A stretch of DNA of 11,414 nucleotides from Candidatus Zhuqueibacterota bacterium (lineage in GTDB: Bacteria; Zhuqueibacterota; Zhuqueibacteria; Residuimicrobiales; Krinioviventaceae). The stretch spans positions 1 to 11,414 of the forward strand of contig RQOI01000658.1 in assembly GCA_003854995.1 (NCBI GenBank), given 5' to 3'. A program made the position numbers and the translations under genes. Positions 1 through 6,176 of this stretch are shown here, in pieces; the first letter of the stretch is position 1; each line of letters starts with the position of its first letter. Below the pieces are notes generated by a model. It had not been told where the DNA came from. It searched no databases and saw only the letters and a list, made by a program, of their open reading frames with translations.

Positions 1-291
1 GCCATTTTTTGGCGAATCGTGTTGCCGCTGGCAGCGCCGGCGCTCGTCATCACCGCCCTGTTTTCCTTCATGACCGCCTGGTCTGAATATCTCGTCGCTG
101 CTGTGCTCATCCAGGATCAGAGCCTGTTCACCCTGCCACTCGGCCTGAAGACATTTCAGGCCAATATGGAGGTGTCCTGGGGATTATATTCGGCCGGCGC
201 TGTGCTTGTCAGCCTGCCGGTTGTCGTCTTGTTCCTTTTTCTCAGTCGTTGGCTGGTCTCCGGCTTGACGTTGGGAAGCGTCAAAGGATGA
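1..291 (+). CDS. Carbohydrate ABC transporter permease (MalG/CUT1 type), 3' part
   Basis: This is the C-terminal 96 residues of an inner-membrane permease; the reading frame is open to the window edge, so the start is missing. The fragment opens with AIFWRIVLPLAAPALVI, the end of the 'EAA' cytoplasmic loop (FxxIxLPLxxP) that docks onto the ATPase subunit. Two hydrophobic segments follow, with TAWSEYLVAAVLI between them. It ends in WLVSGLTLGSVKG, the usual C-terminus of MalG-like sugar permeases (GLTxGAVKG). By family it would pair with a MalF-like permease, an ATPase and a periplasmic binding protein; these should lie upstream, outside the window. The substrate cannot be told from this fragment. 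The stop overlaps the ribosome-binding site of the next gene. Confidence 0.93.
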   Translation, partial: AIFWRIVLPLAAPALVITALFSFMTAWSEYLVAAVLIQDQSLFTLPLGLKTFQANMEVSWGLYSAGAVLVSLPVVVLFLFLSRWLVSGLTLGSVKG

Positions 292-297
292 TATCTT

Positions 298-927
298 ATG
301 AATATTTTGCAAAACTCGGTTGATAAAGATCGCGCCTCTTGGGGCCGTCTTCTCCTGTCATGGACATACACGCCAAAAAAATCGAATCGATTCCTGCTCT
401 ATCTGCTCGGACTGCTCGGCGCTTTTTTTGTATTTATGCTGCTCTATGGTTCGCATTTTCTGCCATGGCTTGACAGAATACCGGACATCTTCATCTATGT
501 GCTTTTTTTCGCTGTTGGGCCGGTATTGAATTTTTTCCGCTCTCTCGGCAAAACGCAAGAGTGGACATTATACGAGCGCGGTTTTTCCGTCAAGTTTGTG
601 AATCGTGGCAAAGGCACCGGCGATGAGAGATTTGACTGGTGGCATCATTATAAAAGCTGCACATATGATTCGAACATGGTGACCCTGCTGCCGTCCCGGC
701 CATCGAAACGAAAGATAAAGATGCGGACCGTCATGACGGCGATGGAAATCTTCTCGATCTGTCGCGAGAGAATCAGCATCGCCCAGACTGAGCTGTTGCA
801 CGTCCATTCGCGGACGACCAGAACGCCGGATACGCCGGAGCAGCGGCGGATCGCGCAGCTCAACCGGCAGTATTCCAGCAGGGTGCAAAAGGGCAGCGCC
901 GACTGGAAAGATCTTTTCAAGGGCTGA
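298..927 (+). CDS. Two-TM membrane protein of unknown function with PH-like C-terminal region
   Basis: A 209-aa protein that I do not recognise as a named family. AAGGA at 284-288 sits 9 nt before the ATG and overlaps the upstream stop, so translation is probably coupled to the permease. Residues about 31-52 and 62-81 are strongly hydrophobic, giving a membrane hairpin. The following stretch (YERGFSVKF at about 92-100, FDWWHHYKSC at 112-121, then short beta-like segments) resembles the small bacterial PH-like domains of YcxB-type proteins, which also follow two TM helices; this is inference from pattern only. The C-terminal 40 residues are polar and basic, and probably cytoplasmic. It lies 6 nt after the permease and 13 nt before mutM, so it is likely co-transcribed with both. 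No catalytic motif is visible. Confidence 0.8.
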   Translation: MNILQNSVDKDRASWGRLLLSWTYTPKKSNRFLLYLLGLLGAFFVFMLLYGSHFLPWLDRIPDIFIYVLFFAVGPVLNFFRSLGKTQEWTLYERGFSVKFVNRGKGTGDERFDWWHHYKSCTYDSNMVTLLPSRPSKRKIKMRTVMTAMEIFSICRERISIAQTELLHVHSRTTRTPDTPEQRRIAQLNRQYSSRVQKGSADWKDLFKG

Positions 928-940
928 GAGGGATGCGCTG

Positions 941-1765
941 ATGCCCGAGCTTCCTGAAGTGGAGACGATACGCAAAGGCCTGGCGCCCTGCCTTGTGAAT
1001 GTCCGCATCACCTCAGTTGATATTCGCGAGTCGCGGCTGCGCTGGCCGGTCGTCGCCGCTGATTTTTCCACCTGGATCATCGGCAATAGAATTGTGAGCG
1101 TCACCCGTCGCGCCAAATATCTCCTCTGGCATTTGGACAACGGTGCGGCTGTCATCATACATCTCGGCATGAGCGGACGGCTCGGGATTTTTGCCGCAGA
1201 GAGCTGGCTGGAAAGTCACACCCATGTTATTTTTCATCTGGACACAGACATGCAGGTTCGCTATCGCGATCCGCGTCGGTTTGGCCTCGTTGAAGTCGTG
1301 CCGCCGAAGCAACTGGAGACCTGGTTTCGTTTCAAAAATCTGGGCCTTGAGCCATTGTCCGAAGCATTTGACCATCGATTCGTCGCTCGCTCGCTGAAAA
1401 AGTCAAAAAAACCAATAAAAAATTGGATAATGGATGCGCAAAACATCGTCGGTGTAGGTAATATTTACGCAAATGAGGCACTGTTTAAAGCGGGCATCCA
1501 CCCTGCACGCCCGGCCAATTCTTTGAAAAACGATGAGCAGCGACGACTGGTAGAAAGTGTCAAGTCCGTACTGACAGCAGCGATTAACAAGGGTGGAACA
1601 ACGCTGAATGATTTTCGCAATGCCCAGAGTGAACCAGGGTTTTTTCAACTTGATTTAGCCGTTTATCAAAACGCGGGTCAAGTTTGTGGCTCATGCGGTG
1701 CGATAATCGAGAGAATCGTGATGAGCGGACGCAGCACATTTTATTGTCCTTCCTGCCAACGTTAG
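941..1765 (+). CDS. mutM: Formamidopyrimidine-DNA glycosylase (Fpg/MutM)
   Basis: A bifunctional base-excision repair enzyme that removes 8-oxoguanine and formamidopyrimidines and cuts the abasic site by beta/delta-elimination. The 274-aa length is normal. The N-terminus PELPEVETIRKGL supplies the catalytic Pro2 (Schiff base) and Glu3. Lys59 sits in RRAKYLLW, and HLGMSGRLG (74-82) carries the Met that fills the gap left by the flipped base. RDPRRFG is at 109-115. QNIVGVGNIYANEALF (167-182) is the helix-two-turn-helix. The C-terminal zinc finger has Cys249, Cys252, Cys269 and Cys272, with GRST containing the finger Arg264. GAGGGA 7 nt upstream supports this ATG. It follows a sugar permease and an unknown membrane gene by 13 nt, so it probably shares their transcript. 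Confidence 0.98.
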   Translation: MPELPEVETIRKGLAPCLVNVRITSVDIRESRLRWPVVAADFSTWIIGNRIVSVTRRAKYLLWHLDNGAAVIIHLGMSGRLGIFAAESWLESHTHVIFHLDTDMQVRYRDPRRFGLVEVVPPKQLETWFRFKNLGLEPLSEAFDHRFVARSLKKSKKPIKNWIMDAQNIVGVGNIYANEALFKAGIHPARPANSLKNDEQRRLVESVKSVLTAAINKGGTTLNDFRNAQSEPGFFQLDLAVYQNAGQVCGSCGAIIERIVMSGRSTFYCPSCQR

Positions 1766-1840
1766 TTTTTCAAAAAACATGCTTCTTTGGCAACACGGCA
1801 AAATGACAATTACTTGTATAAACATCTTTGGAGTAGGGTT

Positions 1841-2443
1841 ATGAAAAAATTCATGCCATGCATGCTTGTGCTTCTTGCATTTTCGTCCCTTTTTGCGAGA
1901 ACCCAGCCCGGTAAGTCTTCTTTCGCGGCTCGCGTGACCAATTTCGGCAATGAATTCGGATTTGGCCGAATGATTTCACCGTTCGCGATGGTTCTTCTCG
2001 ATGCCAGCCTTGAATTCGTCTCCCAGAGTCAGGAATCCCAGATCGCCTCAGCCACATTGAAGGGTGATGTCCAGAGCAACTTTTCTTTGCTCGCCTATCC
2101 TGAATATCGGATGTATATTCTGCCGCGCAACAGAGTGGTGCCCTATTTTGGCCTGTATGGTTTGGTCGGTTTTGGATCGACCTCAGCCGAAAAACCGGTG
2201 GACGACTGCGTCATCGCAGTAAACGGCAGGACGCTGGCGCTCGGCGCCGGGGCGACGCTCGGGGCAGAATTCTTTCTGAATGACTTTATCAGCCTGTCCG
2301 CGCACACGCGCTTTGCTCAATATTCATTCACGAACGACAAGACAGAAACAGCATCATGTCTCTCCATCGTTGAGAATATTCAGCAAACGCACAGATTTAA
2401 TTTGCAGTTCGAGCCGGCGCTGTATGTGAGATTGTATTTCTAA
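1841..2443 (+). CDS. Outer-membrane beta-barrel protein with signal peptide
   Basis: A 200-aa secreted protein. The frame is open from a TTG at 1787, but I chose the ATG at 1841 because GGAG lies 7 nt upstream and it gives a clean signal peptide: MKKF, a hydrophobic core MLVLLAFSSLFA, then polar residues. The mature part is built of alternating hydrophobic/polar strands (for example FSLLAYPEYRMYIL, VVPYFGLYGLVGFG, ALGAGATLGAEFF, FISLSAHTRFAQYSF). It ends FEPALYVRLYF, with the terminal aromatic residue expected of BAM-inserted barrels. The size suggests an 8-stranded barrel of the OmpA/OmpW-like class (inference). Two Cys in loops (in VDDC and TASC) could form a disulfide. Function unknown. 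It stands alone after mutM and is closed by a strong terminator. Confidence 0.85.
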   Translation: MKKFMPCMLVLLAFSSLFARTQPGKSSFAARVTNFGNEFGFGRMISPFAMVLLDASLEFVSQSQESQIASATLKGDVQSNFSLLAYPEYRMYILPRNRVVPYFGLYGLVGFGSTSAEKPVDDCVIAVNGRTLALGAGATLGAEFFLNDFISLSAHTRFAQYSFTNDKTETASCLSIVENIQQTHRFNLQFEPALYVRLYF

Positions 2444-2445
2444 TG

Positions 2446-2480
2446 CAAAAGCCCTCGTCGAATTTTCGCGAGGGCTTTTG
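2446..2480. terminator. Bidirectional intrinsic terminator between the barrel gene and groEL
   Basis: The 12-bp arms CAAAAGCCCTCG (2446-2457) and CGAGGGCTTTTG (2469-2480) pair perfectly around an 11-nt loop. Each strand ends the hairpin with a TTTT run contributed by the stem. It lies 2 nt after the plus-strand stop and 26 nt after the minus-strand groEL stop, so it can end both convergent transcripts. Confidence 0.93.
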
Positions 2481-2506
2481 AAATGATGAATTGTGTGAAC
2501 GATCTA

Positions 2507-4135
2507 TTAGTACATGCCATCCATTCCACCACCCGGCGGCATCGGCGGCATGGCGGGTTTTTCTTCCGGTTTTTCAACGATTGTGGCTTCAGTCATGAGC
2601 ATCAATGAGGCCACAGAGGCCGCGTTCTCGAGGGCAATCCGAGTCACTTTGGCCGGATCGATGACGCCGGCTTTGTACAGGTCTTCATAGACGTCGGTCG
2701 CCGCGTTGTAGCCAAAGGCGTCCTTGCCTTCTTTGACCTTCTGCACGACGATTGAGCCTTCTTCGCCGGCGTTTTCTGCGATCAGACGAATCGGTTCTTC
2801 GAGAACTCGTTTCAGGAGATCGATGCCGATCTGCTCATCGCCATCTGCTTTTAAGGAATCAAGCACTGGCAGAGCGCGAATCAGGGCAACGCCGCCACCC
2901 GGGACAATGCCTTCTTCAACGGCAGCGCGTGTTGCGTGCAGTGCATCTTCGACGCGCGCCTTTTTCTCTTTCATCTCGACTTCTGTAGCTGCGCCGACGC
3001 TCAGGACAGCGACGCCGCCCGCCAATTTTGCCAGACGTTCCTGCAGCTTTTCCTTGTCATAGTCGGATGTCGACGTTTCGATCTGCTTCTTTATTTGCGA
3101 GATTCGTCCTCTGATATCATCGCTTTTGCCGCCGCCTTCGACGATCGTGGTATTGTCTTTATCGACGACGATGCGTTTGGCTGAGCCGAGATCGGAGATT
3201 GTGGCGTTTTCCAGCTTGAAGCCAACTTCTTCGGAAATAACCCGGCCGGCCGTCAATGTGGCGATGTCTTCGAGCATGGCTTTGCGACGGTCACCAAATC
3301 CAGGCGCCTTGACCGCGACGACTTTGAGCGTGCCGCGTAACTTGTTGACAACCAGTGTTGCCAGCGCCTCGCCCTCGACATCTTCGGCAATGATCAATAA
3401 CGGCTTGCCTTGCTGCGCTGTTTTTTCCAGAATGGGCAGCAGGTCTTTCATCGCGCTGATCTTTTTGTCATGGATCAGGATGAGCGCATCTTCAAGCGTG
3501 GCTTCCATTGATTCAGGGTTGGTCACAAAGTAGGGGGAGAGGTAGCCGCGATCGAACTGCATGCCTTCGACGACTTCGAGGCTGGTGTCAGTGGATTTGG
3601 CTTCTTCAACAGTGATCACACCGTCTTTGCCGACCTTTTCCATCGCATCGGCGATAAGATTACCAATTTCTTCATCATTATTGGCAGATATGGAACCGAC
3701 CTGGGCGATTTCCTTTTTGCCCGGCAGGGGTTTGCTCATTTTTTTGATTTCTTGAACGACCGCTTTGACGCCCTTTTCGATGCCGCGTTTTATTGCGGTG
3801 GGATTGGCGCCGGCAGTGACATTTTTGAGGCCTTCGCGCACAATGCCCTGCGCCAATACGGTCGCCGTCGTTGTGCCGTCGCCGGCGATATCACTGGTTT
3901 TGGACGCCACTTCTCGCACCATCTGGGCGCCCATATTTTCCAACGGATCTGCAAGTTCAATTTCTTTTGCGACAGTGACGCCGTCTTTGGTCACCGTGGG
4001 GGCGCCAAATTTTTTGTCGATGACAACATTGCGCCCCTTGGGGCCAAGCGTCGCTTTGACCGCATTCGAGAGTTGATCAACGCCGCGTTTGAGCGCGTTG
4101 CGGGCATCAACATTGAAAGTTATGATTTTAGCCAT
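2507..4135 (-). CDS. groEL: 60-kDa chaperonin GroEL
   Basis: ATP-driven folding chamber subunit of the cytoplasm, working with GroES. It has 542 aa, close to the family norm. The start MAKIITFNVDARNALKRG is typical, and GGAGG at 4146-4150 is a strong ribosome-binding site. Nucleotide-site residues are visible: LGPKGRNVV (30-38), KDGVTVAKEI with Asp51, and GDGTTTATVLA (85-95). The apical and intermediate domains are complete, and the equatorial return has DALHATRAAVEEGIVPGGG with the ATP-hydrolysis Asp. The C-terminal tail is short and Pro/Met/Gly-rich (MPPMPPGGGMDGMY) instead of a long GGM repeat. It follows groES by 35 nt under the shared CIRCE-controlled promoter. Confidence 0.99.
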   Translation of the reverse strand: MAKIITFNVDARNALKRGVDQLSNAVKATLGPKGRNVVIDKKFGAPTVTKDGVTVAKEIELADPLENMGAQMVREVASKTSDIAGDGTTTATVLAQGIVREGLKNVTAGANPTAIKRGIEKGVKAVVQEIKKMSKPLPGKKEIAQVGSISANNDEEIGNLIADAMEKVGKDGVITVEEAKSTDTSLEVVEGMQFDRGYLSPYFVTNPESMEATLEDALILIHDKKISAMKDLLPILEKTAQQGKPLLIIAEDVEGEALATLVVNKLRGTLKVVAVKAPGFGDRRKAMLEDIATLTAGRVISEEVGFKLENATISDLGSAKRIVVDKDNTTIVEGGGKSDDIRGRISQIKKQIETSTSDYDKEKLQERLAKLAGGVAVLSVGAATEVEMKEKKARVEDALHATRAAVEEGIVPGGGVALIRALPVLDSLKADGDEQIGIDLLKRVLEEPIRLIAENAGEEGSIVVQKVKEGKDAFGYNAATDVYEDLYKAGVIDPAKVTRIALENAASVASLMLMTEATIVEKPEEKPAMPPMPPGGGMDGMY

Positions 4136-4170
4136 ATTGGATGATCCTCCAGTTTTCTCTCAGAAAAAAA

Positions 4171-4461
4171 TCAGTTCTTGATGACCGCGAGAATATCGCT
4201 CTCGCGCATGATTAAATAGTCTTCTCCATCAATGGTCACTTCGGTGCCGGAATATTTGCCATAGAGCACTCTGTTGCCAACCTTGACCTGCATTTTCACC
4301 AAATCACCGCTGTCAGAAATCTTGCCAGGTCCTACGGCCAATACTTTTCCCTCTTGCGGTTTTTCTTTCGCCGTCTCCGGGATGTAGATGCTGCCGACTT
4401 TGGCCTCTTCCACTTCAAGCGGCTTGATAACAACTCGATCTGCCAATGGATCAATCTTCAT
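4171..4461 (-). CDS. groES: 10-kDa co-chaperonin GroES
   Basis: Lid of the GroEL chamber. I chose the ATG at 4461 over an upstream in-frame start because MKIDPLADRVVIKPL is the canonical GroES N-terminus and GGAGG lies directly before it (4466-4470). The 96-aa length is normal. The mobile loop that contacts GroEL is the EVEEAKVGSIYIPETAKEKP stretch. GKVLAVGPGK, VGNRVLYGKYSGTEV and the C-terminal EDYLIMRESDILAVI follow as in the family. It is the first gene of the groESL operon; the upstream leader carries CIRCE. Confidence 0.99.
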   Translation of the reverse strand: MKIDPLADRVVIKPLEVEEAKVGSIYIPETAKEKPQEGKVLAVGPGKISDSGDLVKMQVKVGNRVLYGKYSGTEVTIDGEDYLIMRESDILAVIKN

Positions 4462-4493
4462 GATTCCTCCTTCATTATTGACTGTTTTTTCTG

Positions 4494-4520
4494 TTAGCAC
4501 TCATTCCAAGCGAGTGCTAA
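4494..4520 (-). promoter_or_regulatory. CIRCE operator (HrcA binding site) of groESL
   Basis: TTAGCACTC (4494-4502), a 9-nt spacer, and GAGTGCTAA (4512-4520): a perfect match to the CIRCE consensus on both arms. It lies in the groES 5' leader, about +10 to +36 from the predicted transcription start. By established knowledge, HrcA represses here and is released by heat shock when GroEL is titrated. The hrcA gene is not in the window. Confidence 0.97.
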
Positions 4521-4536
4521 TAATCAAGCGGATGCA

Positions 4537-4564
4537 AATATACGATATTAATTTTAAAAGTCAA
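4537..4564 (-). promoter_or_regulatory. groESL promoter (housekeeping sigma type)
   Basis: Read on the minus strand: TTGACT (4559-4564) as -35, a 16-nt spacer, and TATATT (4537-4542) as -10. The surroundings are AT-rich. The -10 region continues as TATATTTG, which also fits the TAnnTTTG form seen in Bacteroidota promoters. The predicted start lies near 4530, just upstream of CIRCE. Confidence 0.8.
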
Positions 4565-4736
4565 GAAAAAAATGCGTCATTACGCTATTATGGCAAACAA
4601 TCCAATGATATTTTCGTACATGAGATGATGCAGGTGCGAAAAAGATTCTGAAAAAGGGATAAAAGAGTCAAAGGCAGAGCTGTCACCTTGAGACGGACGA
4701 TGCGGGTGAAAAAGTGCTCTCAGCTCTATTTTTCTC
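4565..4736 (+). other. Gene-free stretch upstream of khpA, with a hairpin and U-tract at its end
   Basis: No gene is supported between the groES promoter and the khpA promoter. The first 110 nt are AT-rich and unremarkable. At 4676-4727 AGAGCTG and CAGCTCT form a 7-bp outer stem, with TCACC/GGTGA (4683-4687, 4705-4709) as an inner stem. ATTTTTCTC follows directly. This has the form of an intrinsic terminator reading rightward, but no rightward gene precedes it. It may end a small RNA or read-through from an unseen start, or it may be chance; the 11-nt internal bulge weakens it. Confidence 0.35.
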
Positions 4737-4765
4737 TTGACAATGAACACAGATGCGGATATATT
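4737..4765 (+). promoter_or_regulatory. khpA promoter, near-consensus sigma70 type
   Basis: TTGACA (4737-4742), a spacer of exactly 17 nt, and TATATT (4760-4765), followed by AT-rich DNA. Transcription would start near 4772 and leave a leader of about 128 nt before khpA. The leader contains the palindrome GGTAATTACC and a purine-rich stretch (GGAAGGAGGAAAGGGG) that is not next to any start codon. Confidence 0.82.
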
Positions 4766-4899
4766 TAATTTAACTGTGGTTAATTAGGGTAATTACCTGC
4801 GAGCGGAAGGAGGAAAGGGGACAGGATTATCCGTTTGATCTTCACTGATGAAAAGCTCATCTCAAAATAAATCATGAACCAAGTTAAAAAGGAAGCGAT

Positions 4900-5130
4900 A
4901 TGAAAGAGTTCGTTGAGTACATCGTGAAGCACTTGGTTGATAATCCCGATGCTGTGCACGTATCCGAGGTTGTCGGGGAGACGACTGTTGTCTACGAACT
5001 TCGCGTGGACCAGCCCGATATGGGAAAGGTAATCGGCAAGAATGGACGAACGGCGCACGCCATTCGAGTTCTTTTAAGTGCCGTCGCTCGTAAAGCGGGC
5101 AAACATGCAACTCTGGAAATTTTAGAATAG
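4900..5130 (+). CDS. khpA: KH-domain RNA-binding protein KhpA
   Basis: A 76-aa single KH domain, the normal size for KhpA (YlqC). The GxxG RNA-gripping loop is visible in GKVIGKNGRTAHAIRVLL (about 42-59); before it come MKEFVEYIVKHLVDNPDAV and an antiparallel strand pair. AAGGAAG upstream gives a good ribosome-binding site. In other bacteria KhpA binds many RNAs, often as a dimer with KhpB/Jag, and affects cell-wall synthesis and division (established for Firmicutes; untested here). It usually sits between rpsP and rimM. Here it stands alone, with its own promoter and terminator. Confidence 0.95.
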   Translation: MKEFVEYIVKHLVDNPDAVHVSEVVGETTVVYELRVDQPDMGKVIGKNGRTAHAIRVLLSAVARKAGKHATLEILE

Positions 5131-5197
5131 TCTTTATATAGATTTTCTATTCTGGAGAGAGGCCACACTTCATCTTGACAGGCCATGAGTGTTTCAG

Positions 5198-5227
5198 AAT
5201 CCATCACTTTTCAGTGGTGGATTTTTT
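5198..5227 (+). terminator. Intrinsic terminator of khpA
   Basis: AATCCATCAC (5198-5207) pairs with GTGGTGGATT (5214-5223) as a 10-bp stem with one G-T pair and a 6-nt loop, TTTTCA. The T-run 5222-5227 completes it. The T-run overlaps the rlmH stop codon on the other strand. There is no A-run before the stem, so it acts rightward only. Confidence 0.9.
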
Positions 5228-5693
5228 ATTTGTGATAGTTCTCACCTCTGAGGATCGTGTGAGCTCGATAGATCTGCTCCAGCAATACGACGGCCACCAG
5301 CTCATGCGGGAAGGTCATCCTGGATAAAGACAGTTGTTCATCAGCCTCTTTTTGAACTTTATTGGCTATGCCAAGTGGTCCACCGATGACAAAGGTGACC
5401 TGTTTTCGTCCCTGAGCGGCCAATCGGTCGAAAAATGCAGCGTACTCCTCGGAGCTGAATTGCTTTCCCCCCTTTTCGCAAACGACCGTATATTCTGCTG
5501 TCGACAGCTTGGCGAGAATTCTTTCGCCCTCCCGCTTGAGCAGCTCTGCGACCGTCATATTCTTTATTTTTTCCGGGCGTATGACGTCGATCTCGATGGC
5601 TGCATAATGGCTGATGCGCTCACAGTAGAGCTCGGCCAGGGCTTTGATGTGCCCATTTTCTATTTTTCCGACGAGGAGGAGTCGTATCTTCAT
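5226..5693 (-). CDS. rlmH: 23S rRNA (pseudouridine1915-N3)-methyltransferase RlmH
   Basis: A SPOUT-class methyltransferase that acts on assembled 70S ribosomes at helix 69, using SAM. It has 155 aa, the standard length. The start MKIRLLLVGKI is typical. The SAM-binding knot region is seen as VTFVIGGPLG (about 99-108) and LSLSRMTFPHELVAVVLLEQIYRA (about 121-144). The C-terminus RGENYHK matches the conserved RGEPYHK tail that enters the active site, with Asn for Pro. A weak GGAA lies 9 nt before the start. It is transcribed alone, convergent with khpA and divergent from the 6177 cluster. Confidence 0.97.
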   Translation of the reverse strand: MKIRLLLVGKIENGHIKALAELYCERISHYAAIEIDVIRPEKIKNMTVAELLKREGERILAKLSTAEYTVVCEKGGKQFSSEEYAAFFDRLAAQGRKQVTFVIGGPLGIANKVQKEADEQLSLSRMTFPHELVAVVLLEQIYRAHTILRGENYHK

Positions 5694-5775
5694 CGTGTTT
5701 CATTCCAATGTGTGCTGACCACGGACAGATATCGCGCTTGACAGGCGCTTCCGATGAGATCGAATGAACATGGTG

Positions 5776-5804
5776 AATAAAATGGAATTTTGCATTAAAG
5801 TCAA
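5776..5804 (-). promoter_or_regulatory. Probable rlmH promoter
   Basis: Minus strand: TTGACT (5799-5804), a 17-nt spacer, and TTTATT (5776-5781). The start would be near 5769, giving a leader of about 75 nt. The miniature element ends 57 nt upstream of the -35 box, so the insertion has left this promoter intact. Confidence 0.55.
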
Positions 5805-5852
5805 TGATGTTTTGTATGACGGGCGTAAAATATTTTTTTTGCAGACTCTTAA

Positions 5853-5860
5853 TTTTGTTC
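5853..5860. repeat. Left copy of 8-bp target-site duplication
   Basis: TTTTGTTC directly abuts the left end of the inverted-repeat element. The identical octamer abuts the right end at 6064-6071. Confidence 0.82.
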
Positions 5861-5890
5861 GGCTCTATAACGAATCGAGAGGGTAAAAGC

Positions 5891-5919
5891 AAACCACCGA
5901 GTTCGCCGAGAACATAAAG
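5891..5919 (+). repeat. Left inner arm, ACCACAGAG-like 9-bp-period repeat
   Basis: After two A's the sequence reads as three related nonamers: ACCACCGAG, TTCGCCGAG, AACATAAAG. It is the inverted partner of 6000-6028. Similar 'ACCACAGAG' intergenic runs are, in my memory, common in many environmental bacterial genomes; I cannot check this here. Confidence 0.65.
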
Positions 5920-5999
5920 TCATATGTCATTTCGATCTATTCAATGTTGATGAAAATAAACCAATGCTAAAGGGCTTATGAGTACTCAATTTCTTGTAT

Positions 6000-6028
6000 C
6001 TCTGTGATCTTGGCGTCCTCTGTGGTTT
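6000..6028 (-). repeat. Right inner arm, ACCACAGAG-like 9-bp-period repeat
   Basis: On the minus strand, after two A's: ACCACAGAG, GACGCCAAG, ATCACAGAG. This is less degenerate than the left arm. Together the arms would let a transcript of the element fold into a long imperfect hairpin. Confidence 0.65.
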
Positions 6029-6063
6029 AATAAATTATCGCCCACTCGATCCGTTATAGAGCC

Positions 6064-6071
6064 TTTTGTTC
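6064..6071. repeat. Right copy of 8-bp target-site duplication
   Basis: TTTTGTTC follows the right terminus without any gap and is identical to 5853-5860. The match does not extend outward, as expected of a true duplication of fixed length. Confidence 0.82.
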
Positions 6072-6176
6072 CTTTGCGTGAGGCGTTGTGAATGATGCAG
6101 GCTCGATGAATTCGCATTGATTTTCACGGAAAAATTATTAACTTTTTGCAGGCTTGTACATAGCATGGGAGTTGAC

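Larger units (their letters stand above)
5861..6063. mobile_element. MITE-like miniature inverted-repeat element, 203 bp, possibly ISL3-related
   Basis: The two ends are inverted copies: 5861-5883 and the complement of 6041-6063 match at 21 of 23 positions, starting GGCTCTATAACG, then one difference, ATCGAG, one difference, GGG. The similarity continues inward in the second arm pair (5891-5919 against 6000-6028, 22 of 29). The element is bounded on both sides by TTTTGTTC, an 8-bp direct repeat expected of a target-site duplication. It has no credible ORF, so it would be mobilised in trans. From general knowledge, ISL3-family elements begin with GG(C/G)TCT-type ends and make 8-bp duplications; assignment to that family is inference. 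About 80 nt of unrelated sequence separate the arms. It sits between the rlmH promoter and the 6177 cluster. Confidence 0.8.

Noticed and set aside
568..1170. 200-codon minus-strand frame across the 298 gene and mutM
   Set aside because: It overlaps the certain mutM start and has no family features.
1787..1822. Promoter for the outer-membrane protein (TTGGCA ... TATAAA)
   Set aside because: The spacer would be 24 nt, too long for a sigma70-type promoter; no better pair was found in this gap.
1787..1840. Longer start (TTG at 1787) for the outer-membrane protein
   Set aside because: The extension would bury the signal peptide behind 18 polar residues. The ATG at 1841 has a good ribosome-binding site.
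5861..6063. CRISPR array or integron attC site
   Set aside because: There are only two repeat copies, inverted rather than direct, with no spacer series and no cas or integrase gene. The terminal repeats with a target-site duplication fit a transposon better.
6117..6144. Promoter for the 6177 cluster (TTGATT ... TAACTT)
   Set aside because: The -10 box matches only three consensus positions, too weak to annotate.
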